A stretch of 33,627 nt of DNA. Source: Methanobacteriota archaeon (GTDB taxonomy: Archaea > Thermoplasmatota > Poseidoniia > Poseidoniales > Poseidoniaceae). The notes beneath the pieces are model-generated. The model had not been told where the DNA came from, made no database searches, and saw only the letters and a program-made list of their open reading frames with translations. The stretch spans positions 1 through 33,627 of the forward strand of contig JAACDG010000012.1 of the NCBI GenBank assembly GCA_009937025.1, read 5' to 3'. This document shows, piece by piece, positions 1-9,500 of this stretch (the stretch's first letter is position 1; every line of letters starts with the position of its first letter). A program made the position numbers and the translations under genes.

Positions 1-1798
1 ATGAGGTTTGTTCATCACTTCCAGCATCACCGCCGGACATTGCATCATCTTGAACAGGGCAAGATGTTGCTTTTGAATCTACAAGTAATTGATTAAATGA
101 ATTTCCTGTGTTGTCCGAATCACTTTTTTCATCGATTTGTTCATCGGAATCCACCATTGCAATGATTGTATAATTTCCACCTTGGGCGTATGACGGAATC
201 GTCACCATGAGTTGGAAGATACCAGTTTCATTGATATCCAATGCCGAGATACTCATATTGCCAATTTCGATATCGTGGTCAGCAAGACCGCCATCGACAG
301 AAAGCCATGCGGTAAGTAGAGAGGCCGGAGCGAGTTGAGTTCCCGTGTTGTTGACTTCCACATCATAGGTAATGCTGTCACCAGCATTTGCTGAAAGAGG
401 GCCAGTGATATTTTCAATCAAAAGATTTGGTGCAGGTGTTGAATAATTTGTCCATACATCAAGCGTCCAATTAACCCCCGTTCCTGAGCGCGAGAGGTTG
501 ACATAATACGTGCCACTTATTCCATCAAATGAAGTACCAAGGGAAGAAACTAAACCATCGTTTCCAGCAAATGAAGCCGAACCATCAACATCAACAGCGC
601 CATAGGTGAGGTCGATAAAAGTAGTAACCGCTTGGTCGAGAGTGAGTGTTACATCAATCGAGTGGTCCGCAGGAACATCGAATGCGAAGACATCATTTTC
701 ATCGATGCCGTCAATACATCCAGTGTATGAAGCGGTAACATTCGACCCCATTGAAGTTGCATTCGATTGTTCACTTGCAGCATCACTGCCCAAACCAGCA
801 TCGTCTTGACCGTTTGGATGAAGGTCTTCACACGATTCTCCCACCAGCATTACACCAGTTGATGCTAAGAAATTATTCGACTCGTTGTTTTCGGTTACGT
901 TATCGTACCCATCGACAAAGAGCAACCAGTAATAGGTGCCGTTTGCTAAATTCGACGGAAGATCAACCTGCGCGGTTGTCGTACGACTCGTATTTTCATT
1001 GAGAGCAGCTTCTGGTTCAGATGTATCGATGAGGTCATCAGTGATACTATATGTTTGGTCCGTCGAGAGAACAAATTGAACTTCAAAAGGGTCTGAAGTT
1101 GCATTGTAAATATTCTCGACGACGTATTCGACGTTTACTGTCGCACCTGGTTGACCCGAGGCAGGCTCGTTAATCGAAGTTAACGTTAAATCGGGTTGAG
1201 GTGGAGTATCATTGGTCCATGTTCGGAGAGAATATTGTCCATCACCGCTGTAGACAAAGACTTCAATGAAGAAATTTCCTGCGTTACCGGAAATAGAAGT
1301 TCCCGAAGTACTCACTTTTTCCAAAGCAGTTACCGATTCAGAGGAATCCACATATGCCCCTGATGAATCGATAAGATAGAGGTCAAAATCAGCATTGCTT
1401 GGAACCGTCAATTCAACATCAACATCTTTGCCAGCAGTAATGGTGACCTCATACCAATCTTCGGTATCGGTAGAATCCATACACCCTTGGTCACCTGTTT
1501 GCCCACTGTTAGGGTTTGTACCAAGGCTTCGAGAAGTGTTTGCATCACTCCCTGCATCACCGGGCGTACCAGCATCAGATTGAGTTACACACGCAGCACG
1601 GCCACTGGTAGCAGATGGATGATGAGGTTCTTTGAACAAGAGTTGATTTGGCTGTTTTACCAAATCCATTTCTATTCGTTCTTCCGACACCTCGATTTCC
1701 ATTAATCCCTGTTCGTCAAGGGCGGATACCATGGGCACCATTGCTGCAAAAAAGAAGAGGAGGGCAAGGCCAAGGGCTGTTCGGCGAGTATTCTGCAT
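1..1798 (-). CDS. Secreted repeat protein with CARDB-like and PPC-like modules (C-terminus outside window)
   Basis: This reading frame is absent from the ORF track because it is open to the left edge; my reverse translation finds no stop over about 599 codons. It begins with a classic signal peptide (MQNTRRTALGLALLFFFAAM, cleavage near VSA). A module then recurs: a Cys/Asp/Gly-rich stretch (DAGTPGDAGSD, later QDDAGLGSDA, later DDAMSGGDAGSD), a beta-rich PPC-like segment (DWYEVTITAGKDVDVELTV; NDVFAFDVPADHSIDVTL), and a CARDB-like Ig-fold segment (PDLTLTSINEPASGQPGATV; PNLLIENITGPLSANAGDSI). Two full modules of roughly 250 residues and the start of a third are visible. The protein is probably extracellular or cell-surface; adhesion or degradation is speculative. 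It follows rpo3 on the same strand after 45 bases, where many archaea have ribosomal protein genes. Confidence 0.85.
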   Translation of the reverse strand, partial: MQNTRRTALGLALLFFFAAMVPMVSALDEQGLMEIEVSEERIEMDLVKQPNQLLFKEPHHPSATSGRAACVTQSDAGTPGDAGSDANTSRSLGTNPNSGQTGDQGCMDSTDTEDWYEVTITAGKDVDVELTVPSNADFDLYLIDSSGAYVDSSESVTALEKVSTSGTSISGNAGNFFIEVFVYSGDGQYSLRTWTNDTPPQPDLTLTSINEPASGQPGATVNVEYVVENIYNATSDPFEVQFVLSTDQTYSITDDLIDTSEPEAALNENTSRTTTAQVDLPSNLANGTYYWLLFVDGYDNVTENNESNNFLASTGVMLVGESCEDLHPNGQDDAGLGSDAASEQSNATSMGSNVTASYTGCIDGIDENDVFAFDVPADHSIDVTLTLDQAVTTFIDLTYGAVDVDGSASFAGNDGLVSSLGTSFDGISGTYYVNLSRSGTGVNWTLDVWTNYSTPAPNLLIENITGPLSANAGDSITYDVEVNNTGTQLAPASLLTAWLSVDGGLADHDIEIGNMSISALDINETGIFQLMVTIPSYAQGGNYTIIAMVDSDEQIDEKSDSDNTGNSFNQLLVDSKATSCPVQDDAMSGGDAGSDEQTS

Positions 1799-1843
1799 AG
1801 CCTTACGGCTACTTGCACCATTATCAAACCTCGGATAACCGCT

Positions 1844-2776
1844 TCAAGCGAATGCTTGCTCGATTTCGCTTGACAAGTTGTCAAAGCGACCTTGAAGTTC
1901 TTTCATTGCACCGTTGAAAGCCTGCTCTGGAGTAAGGCTTCCATCTGTTTCGTAATTGAAGACATATGCGCCATCAACAGGCTCCATAGTGATTGCATCG
2001 TCGAAGTCTGCATCCCGGTTTGTGCCAGGGCCGACTTGATGAAGTGCATTTTCAAGATCAAGGAGATGATTGACATCGGTTAGTTTCTTGTCTTTACCGA
2101 AAAGTTTGGCATCGATTGGCTTACCATCAGAAGTTGTTAGGCCAAGGTCAAACAAAACCTTCGCTTTCTTTGGCTTGTTGAGAGTTGCAACATGGTGTTG
2201 GCGGAATCCAACAGCGGCAACAGGAGACCACTTTGCATGGTCTCGACCACGGCCAAGTGTTGCAAATGCGTAGAATTCGAGGTATTGGCCCTTTGAAAGA
2301 ATGGTCAAAGGAATACGCTTGTGCTCTTCTCGAATATCGAACATTTGGTCAGAAATAGTTGTGAGGTCACCGGCATAGACTGTGCGGTATTCTTCATCAG
2401 AATCTTCAGAAGGTCCCTCTTTTCGAATGTGGTAAAGAACTTGACAAGTCATGCAACCTTTCGATTCTTCAGCCATGTCTTTGCAAGTTGGGCAATCATC
2501 AGGGAATGTGATGCCTTCTTCAGGGAATGTAGGAACAGGAATCATTGCCAAGCGGTGAGCAATTGTTTCGTCAGGCAAAACGTTGACAGATTCGAAAACT
2601 TGTCCTTTGTTATCTTGATGAGTTCCTTGGTCGAAATTGACTCGGTCGATAGCCAGTTTAGGAACATCAGCAATGAGTGCACGGCGAACAGCATTCACTT
2701 GTGCAGCATCTGTGTTTGTCAAAAGAATTCGAATTGCATTGCCTTTTGGCCAGCCATCAACGATTTGTACATCCAT
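1844..2776 (-). CDS. rpo3: DNA-directed RNA polymerase subunit D (Rpo3)
   Basis: This is the archaeal RNA polymerase assembly subunit, counterpart of bacterial alpha and eukaryotic RPB3; it pairs with Rpo11 to nucleate the enzyme. The N-terminal dimerisation region is recognisable (NAVRRALIADVPKLAIDRV), followed by the family motif AHRLAMIPV. Four cysteines come next as CPTC and CMTC (about residues 95, 98, 108 and 111). This is the position of the RPB3 zinc loop, so a bound metal is likely. The ORF track starts seven codons early; I chose the ATG at 2776 because GAGGTGG lies just upstream. The protein is about 310 residues, a little longer than usual, with an acidic C-terminal part. It is the fourth gene of the uS13-uS4-uS11-rpo3 operon. 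Confidence 0.95.
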   Translation of the reverse strand: MDVQIVDGWPKGNAIRILLTNTDAAQVNAVRRALIADVPKLAIDRVNFDQGTHQDNKGQVFESVNVLPDETIAHRLAMIPVPTFPEEGITFPDDCPTCKDMAEESKGCMTCQVLYHIRKEGPSEDSDEEYRTVYAGDLTTISDQMFDIREEHKRIPLTILSKGQYLEFYAFATLGRGRDHAKWSPVAAVGFRQHHVATLNKPKKAKVLFDLGLTTSDGKPIDAKLFGKDKKLTDVNHLLDLENALHQVGPGTNRDADFDDAITMEPVDGAYVFNYETDGSLTPEQAFNGAMKELQGRFDNLSSEIEQAFA

Positions 2777-2793
2777 TTTTTCCACCTCAAAAA

Positions 2794-3177
2794 TCAAACA
2801 CGGCGACCACGACGGCCACCCTTCTTCTTCGTCCCATCGTGAGCAATTGGTGTCACGTCTTCGATACGAGTGATTGTCATTCCAGCACGAGTTAGTGCAC
2901 GGATTGCAGCTTGTGCACCAGGTCCAGTATTGTTGGAGAGGTTGCCACCAGGTGCTCGGTATTTGATGATAAGTTGTGTGAATTCCTTGTCTTTAAGGTC
3001 GTCAGCCATCTTTTCAGCAGCACGAGTTGCAGCGAATTGGCCGCCACTGTCCTTGGAAGATTTGACAACTTGTCCTCCCGAACAGGTTGTGATTGTTTCA
3101 GCACCGGTGAGGTCGGTAGCCGTCATCAAGATGTTGTTGTAGGAACTGAAAATGTTGATAATTGCACGTCGTGTCAT
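2794..3177 (-). CDS. rps11: 30S ribosomal protein uS11
   Basis: This is a small-subunit platform protein that binds 16S rRNA near the E site. Family hallmarks are [19 protein letters not shown] near the N-terminus, [16 protein letters not shown] in the middle, and the Gly/Arg/Lys-rich tail [11 protein letters not shown]. At 127 residues it has the normal archaeal length. The track begins at a GTG at 3180; the next codon, ATG at 3177, is a better start. That ATG overlaps the uS4 stop by one base and has GGAGG about nine bases upstream, indicating translational coupling. It ends in TGA, 17 bases before the rpo3 start. Confidence 0.97.
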   Translation of the reverse strand: MTRRAIINIFSSYNNILMTATDLTGAETITTCSGGQVVKSSKDSGGQFAATRAAEKMADDLKDKEFTQLIIKYRAPGGNLSNNTGPGAQAAIRALTRAGMTITRIEDVTPIAHDGTKKKGGRRGRRV

Positions 3178-3839
3178 CACTCATCGCCTCCAGTTTCATT
3201 TGCCGATGGTGCTTCTTCAGCAGCAGCAACCACTTCTTCAGCGAACTCTTTGCTTGCTTCTGGGTCGACTTCTTCTTCTTCAACACCGTATTCGGCAGAA
3301 GATGCACGTCCGTCAATCGCTTTTCGGATTGGGTGCTCTGAGTTATCGATCCACGGGCAACTTGGATGCCAGGTGAGTTGTTCTTCTTCATCTCGTGAAA
3401 GAGGGTAGGAAGGGATAGTGACTTTTTGATTTCCAATGACTATTTTACCATGGGTAACAAATTGTCGAGCCTGCTTCATCGAGATTGCAAGTCCCTTGTA
3501 GTAGACTTGAGCTTGGAGACGGCGGTTGAGAATGTCCTCAGTGCTCAAAGAAAGAATATCGTCGAGTTTGGCGTCGGAAGCAATCAGTCCTTTGTTGTGA
3601 AGAGAACGAAGTAAGTCTTCCATCTCTCGCTTTCCATGAGGTTCACTTGTATCGACCATACCAATCAAGCGCATTGCTTGTCGTCGGTGTCGGCGAAGTT
3701 GGGATTTAGCCTTCCAGATTTCGCGCATGTTCTTCAAACCGTGATTGGCTTGAATAGCGTGTTCTTCTTCGATACGAGCAGCCTTCCAAGGATGGGAAGG
3801 CGTGTCAAACTTAGGTCGTGCAAACTTTGGTTCTCCCAT
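3177..3839 (-). CDS. rps4: 30S ribosomal protein uS4
   Basis: This is a primary rRNA-binding protein of the small-subunit body. The archaeal uS4 N-terminus ([14 protein letters not shown]), the helical basic segment ([15 protein letters not shown]) and the S4 RNA-binding fold ([33 protein letters not shown]) are all present. At 220 residues it is longer than many homologues because of an acidic Glu/Ala-rich tail after about residue 185. The ATG at 3839 has a strong GGAGGG ribosome-binding site. The gene lies 16 bases after uS13 and overlaps the uS11 start by one base, so the operon is tightly coupled. Confidence 0.97.
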   Translation of the reverse strand: MGEPKFARPKFDTPSHPWKAARIEEEHAIQANHGLKNMREIWKAKSQLRRHRRQAMRLIGMVDTSEPHGKREMEDLLRSLHNKGLIASDAKLDDILSLSTEDILNRRLQAQVYYKGLAISMKQARQFVTHGKIVIGNQKVTIPSYPLSRDEEEQLTWHPSCPWIDNSEHPIRKAIDGRASSAEYGVEEEEVDPEASKEFAEEVVAAAEEAPSANETGGDE

Positions 3840-3855
3840 TCATCATCCCTCCAAA

Positions 3856-4323
3856 TCACTTCTTTCGGCTCACACCAAGGGTGAGTCCACCACGGCCATT
3901 TGAACGGCCACGTTGTCCACGAACTTTGTTTCCGCTTGCGTGGCGAACACCACGGTAGCATTTCATGGTTCGAAGTCGGTTAATATCGTCTTCAAGAGTA
4001 AGGGAGACCTGTTGTCCAGTGAGATGCAATTCATCTCCTGTTTCGAGGTCCCGTTGGCGGTTAAGCATCCAAAGTGGGACTGTTTCTGCATAGCCTTCGA
4101 TTGCAACACGGAGTGATTCCTGTTCTTCAGCCGAGAGGTGTCCGGCGAGTGAAGCGGGGTCGAACCCAGTGTTCTTACAAATCTGAATTGCAGTTCTTGG
4201 GCCAACGCCTTTCACAGCAGTCAATGCTGTTGCAAGGGTCTTCTGCCCATCCATATCGGTATCTGCCATACGCAAGATGTACGAGAAATCATCTCCCAAA
4301 TCTTCTTCCTTTGGTCGTGCCAT
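3856..4323 (-). CDS. rps13: 30S ribosomal protein uS13
   Basis: This is a small-subunit head protein that contacts the large subunit and P-site tRNA. It shows the family segments YILRMADTDMDGQK, LTAVKGVGPRTAIQICKNTG (helix-hairpin-helix-like), LRTMKCYRGVRHASGNKVRG and the basic C-terminus RGQRGRSNGRGG. The length of 155 residues is normal for archaea. The ATG at 4323 is preceded by GGAGAGGTGA. It is the first gene of the operon, behind a leader of about 100 bases with a TATA-like box and a hairpin. The stop is TGA, as in uS4 and uS11, which shows that TGA terminates translation in this genome. Confidence 0.97.
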   Translation of the reverse strand: MARPKEEDLGDDFSYILRMADTDMDGQKTLATALTAVKGVGPRTAIQICKNTGFDPASLAGHLSAEEQESLRVAIEGYAETVPLWMLNRQRDLETGDELHLTGQQVSLTLEDDINRLRTMKCYRGVRHASGNKVRGQRGRSNGRGGLTLGVSRKK

Positions 4324-4388
4324 AGTGTTTCACCTCTCCTTAACACAGAGTGTCAAGCAGGTTCCCGACCAACCTCCCCTATATCAAG

Positions 4389-4409
4389 ACCGCGATACGC
4401 CTTCGCGGT
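4389..4409 (-). promoter_or_regulatory. Hairpin in the leader of the ribosomal operon
   Basis: ACCGCGA and TCGCGGT form a perfect 7-bp inverted repeat around a 7-base loop. It sits 66-86 bases upstream of the uS13 start and downstream of the TATA-like box. It would therefore be in the 5' leader of the operon mRNA. It could be an autoregulatory ribosomal-protein binding site or an operator; a terminator role for the upstream gene is less likely because no T run follows closely. Confidence 0.45.
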
Positions 4410-4439
4410 ACTGAGAAGCGAAAACCCTTGGTTTCAGAG

Positions 4440-4452
4440 CCTTTTTTTAAAG
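4440..4452 (-). promoter_or_regulatory. TATA-like promoter of the ribosomal operon
   Basis: On the minus strand the sequence CTTTAAAAAAAGG, with TTGGC just before it, resembles an archaeal TATA box with an upstream BRE. Initiation about 25 bases downstream would give a leader of roughly 95 bases before the uS13 start, which would include the hairpin at 4389-4409. It is called by eye only. Confidence 0.45.
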
Positions 4453-4479
4453 CCAATCGTGGTGCTAAAAGGGTGCCAA

Positions 4480-5775
4480 TTATTCTGCAATACAAATGAG
4501 GAACATTTCATCGCCAGGCTGCTGAACCAGAAAAGCCTCTCTCCGACCGTGTCTTCGAGCGAGTTGTCGGTCAATAGCACCCTGAATTTTAGGCTGAATT
4601 TCAGGAGCCAGTGGGACGCGAATCGTCATCTTTGCAACATCATGCTCGAGAACCAATTCCACCAATTGATCAACGGTGTCAAGTCCGAGCTGGATTCGAG
4701 CCAAGGCGACAACACGCCCAGTAGCCTGAACCAACATCCGGTCCATTTCATTCTCAAGGCGCAATGGGTGTTTGTGGTGTATTTGGGGGCGACGTCCTTC
4801 AACGTCCCCCCACGTGATGTGTTCGGATTTTGTAACACTCTTCAACCATTCATCCGCCAACCCACTTTCAACAAGCGCTGCATCGAGAATACTGATTCTT
4901 TCACCACGTCTTGGAGGTTGGCGGAGATGCACGGGTAACCCATCTCCTGAAGCGAGACTTTCACCGCCGGAAATGACATATGCTTCTTCAGTTATCGAAG
5001 GCGGAATACGAACAAAACGCCGCGCTACACCTGCAGTAGAGGCACTGCCAAGCCACAACGCGAGACGGTCAACACGCCCTCGACCTCGCGAAGTCCACAC
5101 CCATGTTCGGGTGATTCCATTCCAAACTTCATCGACCATTCTTTCGACGGCAAGACGTTGTTCGTGGGTGAGGCGGGGCGACAAATCGAGAAGTAAAGCC
5201 GGGCCGTTTTCACCTTCGGCCAAATACGGAGCCCAACCCTTGAACACTTCATCGAGTCGAGGGGCCATTTCATCAAGGCCGTGAGTACGACTGTTCCGAG
5301 GGCGAGCAGGGTCCAGGTGGAGCAAGGCAATCGGGGGAAGCCGTTCCGAGTTGAGATGTTCAGCAATCGCTGAACAAACGCTTGCACCATCCCGCCCATC
5401 ACCAGCGACAATACGGGTATTTTGCATGCGAACAGAATTCAATTCATTTCGATATTGAGCAATGGATTGCAGATTGACTGCACTGGCTTGAGCACGCATT
5501 ACATCCAATTCCACACCAATTCCAGGTCGCTGAAGGAGAGCCATATGGGCGCCGAGTTGGATGCCACTCCCACAAGCACAATCCAGAATATATCCTTCAG
5601 GGAGAGAGAGTTGTGTTAAGAGAGTTGAACGCGCTAAAGCAACCTGCCAAGGCGTGGCCAACGGTTTCCCTTGACTGGCATGATAGAAAACCAAAGTTCC
5701 AGCAGCAGTGGAATCAGGTGCATATTCAGTTAAACCTGCTGAGTCAGTTGAATTGGGGTTGAAAATTTCAAGCAT
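4480..5775 (-). CDS. Class I SAM-dependent methyltransferase, THUMP-like type
   Basis: The protein has 431 residues. A Rossmann methyltransferase core is visible: motif I ILDCACGSGIQLGAHMA (about residues 63-79), an acidic end of strand 2 (GIGVELD), and an acidic motif IV-like loop, LLHLDPARPRNSRT. The DPAR loop, together with an extended C-terminal half, recalls the bacterial THUMP-like methyltransferase family rather than NPPY-type N6-adenine enzymes. The substrate is unknown; RNA modification is the natural guess. The gene starts 9 bases after the pyrE stop with a GAGG-like site, so the two are probably co-transcribed. The assignment to the broad fold is firm; the subfamily is tentative. 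Confidence 0.7.
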   Translation of the reverse strand: MLEIFNPNSTDSAGLTEYAPDSTAAGTLVFYHASQGKPLATPWQVALARSTLLTQLSLPEGYILDCACGSGIQLGAHMALLQRPGIGVELDVMRAQASAVNLQSIAQYRNELNSVRMQNTRIVAGDGRDGASVCSAIAEHLNSERLPPIALLHLDPARPRNSRTHGLDEMAPRLDEVFKGWAPYLAEGENGPALLLDLSPRLTHEQRLAVERMVDEVWNGITRTWVWTSRGRGRVDRLALWLGSASTAGVARRFVRIPPSITEEAYVISGGESLASGDGLPVHLRQPPRRGERISILDAALVESGLADEWLKSVTKSEHITWGDVEGRRPQIHHKHPLRLENEMDRMLVQATGRVVALARIQLGLDTVDQLVELVLEHDVAKMTIRVPLAPEIQPKIQGAIDRQLARRHGRREAFLVQQPGDEMFLICIAE

Positions 5776-5784
5776 ATCTATGCC

Positions 5785-6384
5785 TCATTGGCCGGCTACA
5801 TCACTTCGAGTCATGATGCTTTCAAAGTGAATTCCAGCCTCTGCAAACGCTTCCTTTGCTCCTTCTTCGCGGTCCACAATACTGATGACGGCAACGACTT
5901 TACATTCGGTATTCTGATGGATACGTTCCACTGCTTTGATCGCCGAACCCCCTGTCGTTGTTACATCCTCGACGATGACGATGGTTCCACCGCCTTCAAG
6001 CGAGGACCCTTCTATACCAGGCGGATTGTTCGTCTTTCTTCCACCGCGCCCTTTCGCTTCTTTACGAACCATGAATCCAAGACGAGGAGTATCGGCGGGC
6101 GAAGTAGCAACAGCAATTGCCGTTAAAGGCACAGCACCAAGTTCCAATCCTCCTACGAAATTAACATTCAATGCGTCCATCCGGAGATTGAAAAGCGCAC
6201 CCAAAAGGTGCGTAGATTCAGGGTGCATCATGACGGGTTTTGTATCAAAAAACCAGCGAGAATTACGCCCACTTGCCAAGGTGAAAGCATCATCACTTCC
6301 GCCATCGATGAATGCCAAATCCCGTACAAGTTCAACAAGACGGGGCCAACTTGAATGAGAGCGAACGCTCGGGTGGACGGACAT
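5785..6384 (-). CDS. pyrE: Orotate phosphoribosyltransferase
   Basis: This enzyme joins orotate and PRPP to form orotidine 5'-phosphate in de novo pyrimidine synthesis. The PRPP-binding motif VIVEDVTTTGGSA is at about residues 136-148. The flexible catalytic loop is FMVRKEAKGRGG (about 104-115), and the substrate pocket region FTLASGRNSRWFFDTKP lies near residues 34-50. The ORF track starts at a TTG; I prefer the adjacent ATG at 6384, giving 199 residues, normal for the family. It diverges from the DP2 gene across about 117 bases that must hold both promoters, in which I could not fix a clear TATA box. Confidence 0.92.
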   Translation of the reverse strand: MSVHPSVRSHSSWPRLVELVRDLAFIDGGSDDAFTLASGRNSRWFFDTKPVMMHPESTHLLGALFNLRMDALNVNFVGGLELGAVPLTAIAVATSPADTPRLGFMVRKEAKGRGGRKTNNPPGIEGSSLEGGGTIVIVEDVTTTGGSAIKAVERIHQNTECKVVAVISIVDREEGAKEAFAEAGIHFESIMTRSDVAGQ

Positions 6385-6501
6385 CAAACTGTGGTTTTGC
6401 GCCGCATCAATGAACTTTGCTTCTCATGGCTGTGAAACCGATGCCATGTGATTTGAACGCGGCACTCATAAACGGTCGCCCCCAAGAGTCAAAGGAATCA
6501 C

Positions 6502-9500
6502 ATGCCCCCGTCAGATGAGTCAGGTACAAAACGAGGGCACAACCCGCTTCTCGGCCTTGATATTGAACGGTTGGAGGCTGAAATGGAAACCTATCACCAA
6601 TGGCTTGATGAGCACGCTGATGAAGCATACATCATTGCTGAAAAAGCAAGAAAACTGGGATATGACCTCAAAGAACATGTCGAAATACCAAGGGCTGCAG
6701 ATCTTGCAGGTCGAACAGAAAAACTTCTTGTCGAATATCTCGATGGTTACGAAGTTGCAGAAGATATTCGAAAACTCTTGGCCGAACACGACCGAGAAAC
6801 AACTTCGATTATGATGGCTCAAAGCGTTGCACGTGGATTTAGGGAACAAGGGCACGACCTCATTACAGCTATCGATGTTGGTTTGCGAGTTGGTTTGGCG
6901 GTATTGACCGAAGCAGTACTCGTCGCCCCACTTGAAGGCATCAGCGAAGTACGTCTCCTCAACAACATTGACGGCTCTCAATTTGTTTCTGTGCATTTCG
7001 CAGGACCGATTCGAGCAGCAGGTGGTACTGCCCAAGCACTTGCTGTTTTGATCGCAGACATGATACGCAGAGAACTCAACATTGGGCACTATCAACCAAC
7101 AGACCCAGAAGTCGAGCGCGTCAAAGAAGAGTTTGGCTTGTACCGTGGCAATTTACAATATCGCCCTTCTCCAGCAGAGATTGATGAGATTGTCCGTGCG
7201 TGTCCGATAATGATTAACGGGGAATCAACAGAGCGTATTGAATGTTCAGGATATGGGCGGGTACGGAACATTGACGAGCCCCGAATCCGCGGCGGCGTTT
7301 TGCTTGTTATTGGTGAAGGAATGTGTTTGAAAGCACCAAAAATTCAGAAACACACAGAACGCCTTCAAGTTCCTGGATGGGACTTCATCTCTAAATTCGC
7401 TTCAAAAGGAAAATCCGATGATAACGACGGGGACGAATCTCAATTTAAATCGCGTAAGGTTCCGATGATTACCAAATTCATGAAAGACATCATCGCAGGC
7501 AGACCCGTTTTTGGTGCCCCTCTCCAACCGGGTGGATTCCGATTACGATATGGTCGAGCCCGCCCATCTGGGCTCGCTGCCGCCTCGACCAACACCGCAT
7601 CGATGTTGGCGATGGACGACTTCATCACGATCGGGACACAGATGAAAATAGAACGCCCAGGTAAGGCGTGTGCCATCACCCCATCCGATGACACAGATGG
7701 CCCATGGGTCGTCTTACGGGACGGCCGATTCCTCCGTCTTGATGACGCGAAAAGTTACACTGCAATCGGTTCGCAAGTTGCCTCGGTTTGGGACAATGGG
7801 GAACTCGTTCTAGGCTATGGCGAATTCATGGAGAATAACAAGAAATTGGTTCCAGCAGGATACTCAAATGATTGGTGGGCCAGCGACCTCCTTGAAGAGT
7901 TGAACTCCGAAGATGCAGTTGCAGAATTTGCGAGCATCATAGAACAACCCCGCACATCGTTTCCAAACGGCATACCCGGCATTCATCCTGAAGATGCTGA
8001 AGACCCCGGAAAGCAACACATCGCCCGACGTAAGTGGCATGTGTTTTTGGCCGCTTGCACTGTAAATTGGGGCCAATGCAAACTTCTTGCTCATCGATTT
8101 AAGACTTCTATTCCAGCCCCACATAACCCTTGGTTCCTCGATTTACCAATAGAGTGGGTACCTTCGGTATTGGAGTTAATCGACCAAGCGACCATCGAAC
8201 CATTTGGGACATCGAACACACCTCCTCCGGAAATCGAAGAACATCTTCAAGCCATGCCGTTACCTGAAAAACGGCAATTACGTATCCCGGGCGGAGTTCG
8301 TAATTGGTCTCCTGAAATGATGGATAGATTGCGTCCAGAACGGCTTGATAATTTGGCTGAGTTCGAAATACCCGGTCCAAACCTGCAGCCTTTAACACCG
8401 ATTTTTGCAAAAGAAATGCCTGAAGCATGGGCATATATCCAACACGGTTTGGCGAAAGGCGCGGCGATGATTTTGGGGTTGCGTCATCATCACGACGGCG
8501 AGGATTTGGTCATCACAACGGGTTGGCCGGCTTTACTTGAGGGCTTTGGATACAGTTTTGAAGATGAAAAGCCACTTCGAATTGTTGATGCAAAAACACG
8601 CTTTGAAGAACGAATACATCAATTGAGACAATCTCAAATCACGCTCACTGAAGAACGAGAACGTCTCGAAGTACTCCGGCAGGCGCGTGCCACAGTTCGT
8701 ATTGCTGCAGAAACGAATGCACGGCAGCGAGGGCTTGGTATTGCTGAAACAGATGAAGTTGGCCGCCAAGCTGCAGCCCAAGTCCCCAATCCTGGGCCGG
8801 CGGATCCCAAACTGTATTTGGCTGCCCAAATTCATGAAGACGACCATATCGTGGACGGGATTCTTTTGCAAGTCCGAAAAATTTCAGATTTACGCTGGGA
8901 ACATGCGGCGCCGGTTCGAATTGGATGCAGAATGGGCCGGCCCGAGAAAGCAGCCCCCCGTGTCATGAATCCCATGACTCACGCACTCTTCCCCATCGAC
9001 TTGAATGGTGGTAACCAAAGGTTGCTTGCCAATGCTGCCAATAAACAAAGCATTCGCGTTCAAATGGGCCGTCGAACATGCAAGAAATGCGGCAAAGAAT
9101 CACCCTTTATTCTCTGCCATCACCGTCTTGTTGATTCAGATGGTCACGAACGGGTCGGAGAAACATGTGGCGGCCGTACGAAAATGCGAGAATCGGACAA
9201 TAAAAAACGCCGACGCCGAGGTGAAATTCAAACGGTTCGCTTGGATACGATGATTGAAGATGCTCGCATCCGTTTAGGCATCGACCGTATCCCTCGACAA
9301 GTCAAATGCATGAAACAAATTGCCAGCCGAGACCAAACACCAGAAGCGATTGAAAAAGGACTCTTGAGGGCCAAACACAAGTTGCCCGTATTCCGTGATG
9401 GAACAGTTCGATTCGATATGAGCGATGTTCCAATCACCCACTTTACGCCAAGAGAAGTTGGGGTCCCATGGCAAACACTTGAATCGCTGGGCTATGCGAA

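Noticed and set aside
2321-2842. 173-codon plus-strand ORF opposite rpo3
   Set aside because: It is an antisense shadow of a strongly conserved gene with no domain-like sequence or promoter.
4772-5284. 170-codon plus-strand ORF opposite the methyltransferase
   Set aside because: It is Arg/Ser/Pro-rich antisense translation of the methyltransferase, with no start context.
6520-7095. 191-codon minus-strand ORF opposite DP2
   Set aside because: It is Cys/Phe-rich shadow translation of conserved DP2 sequence.
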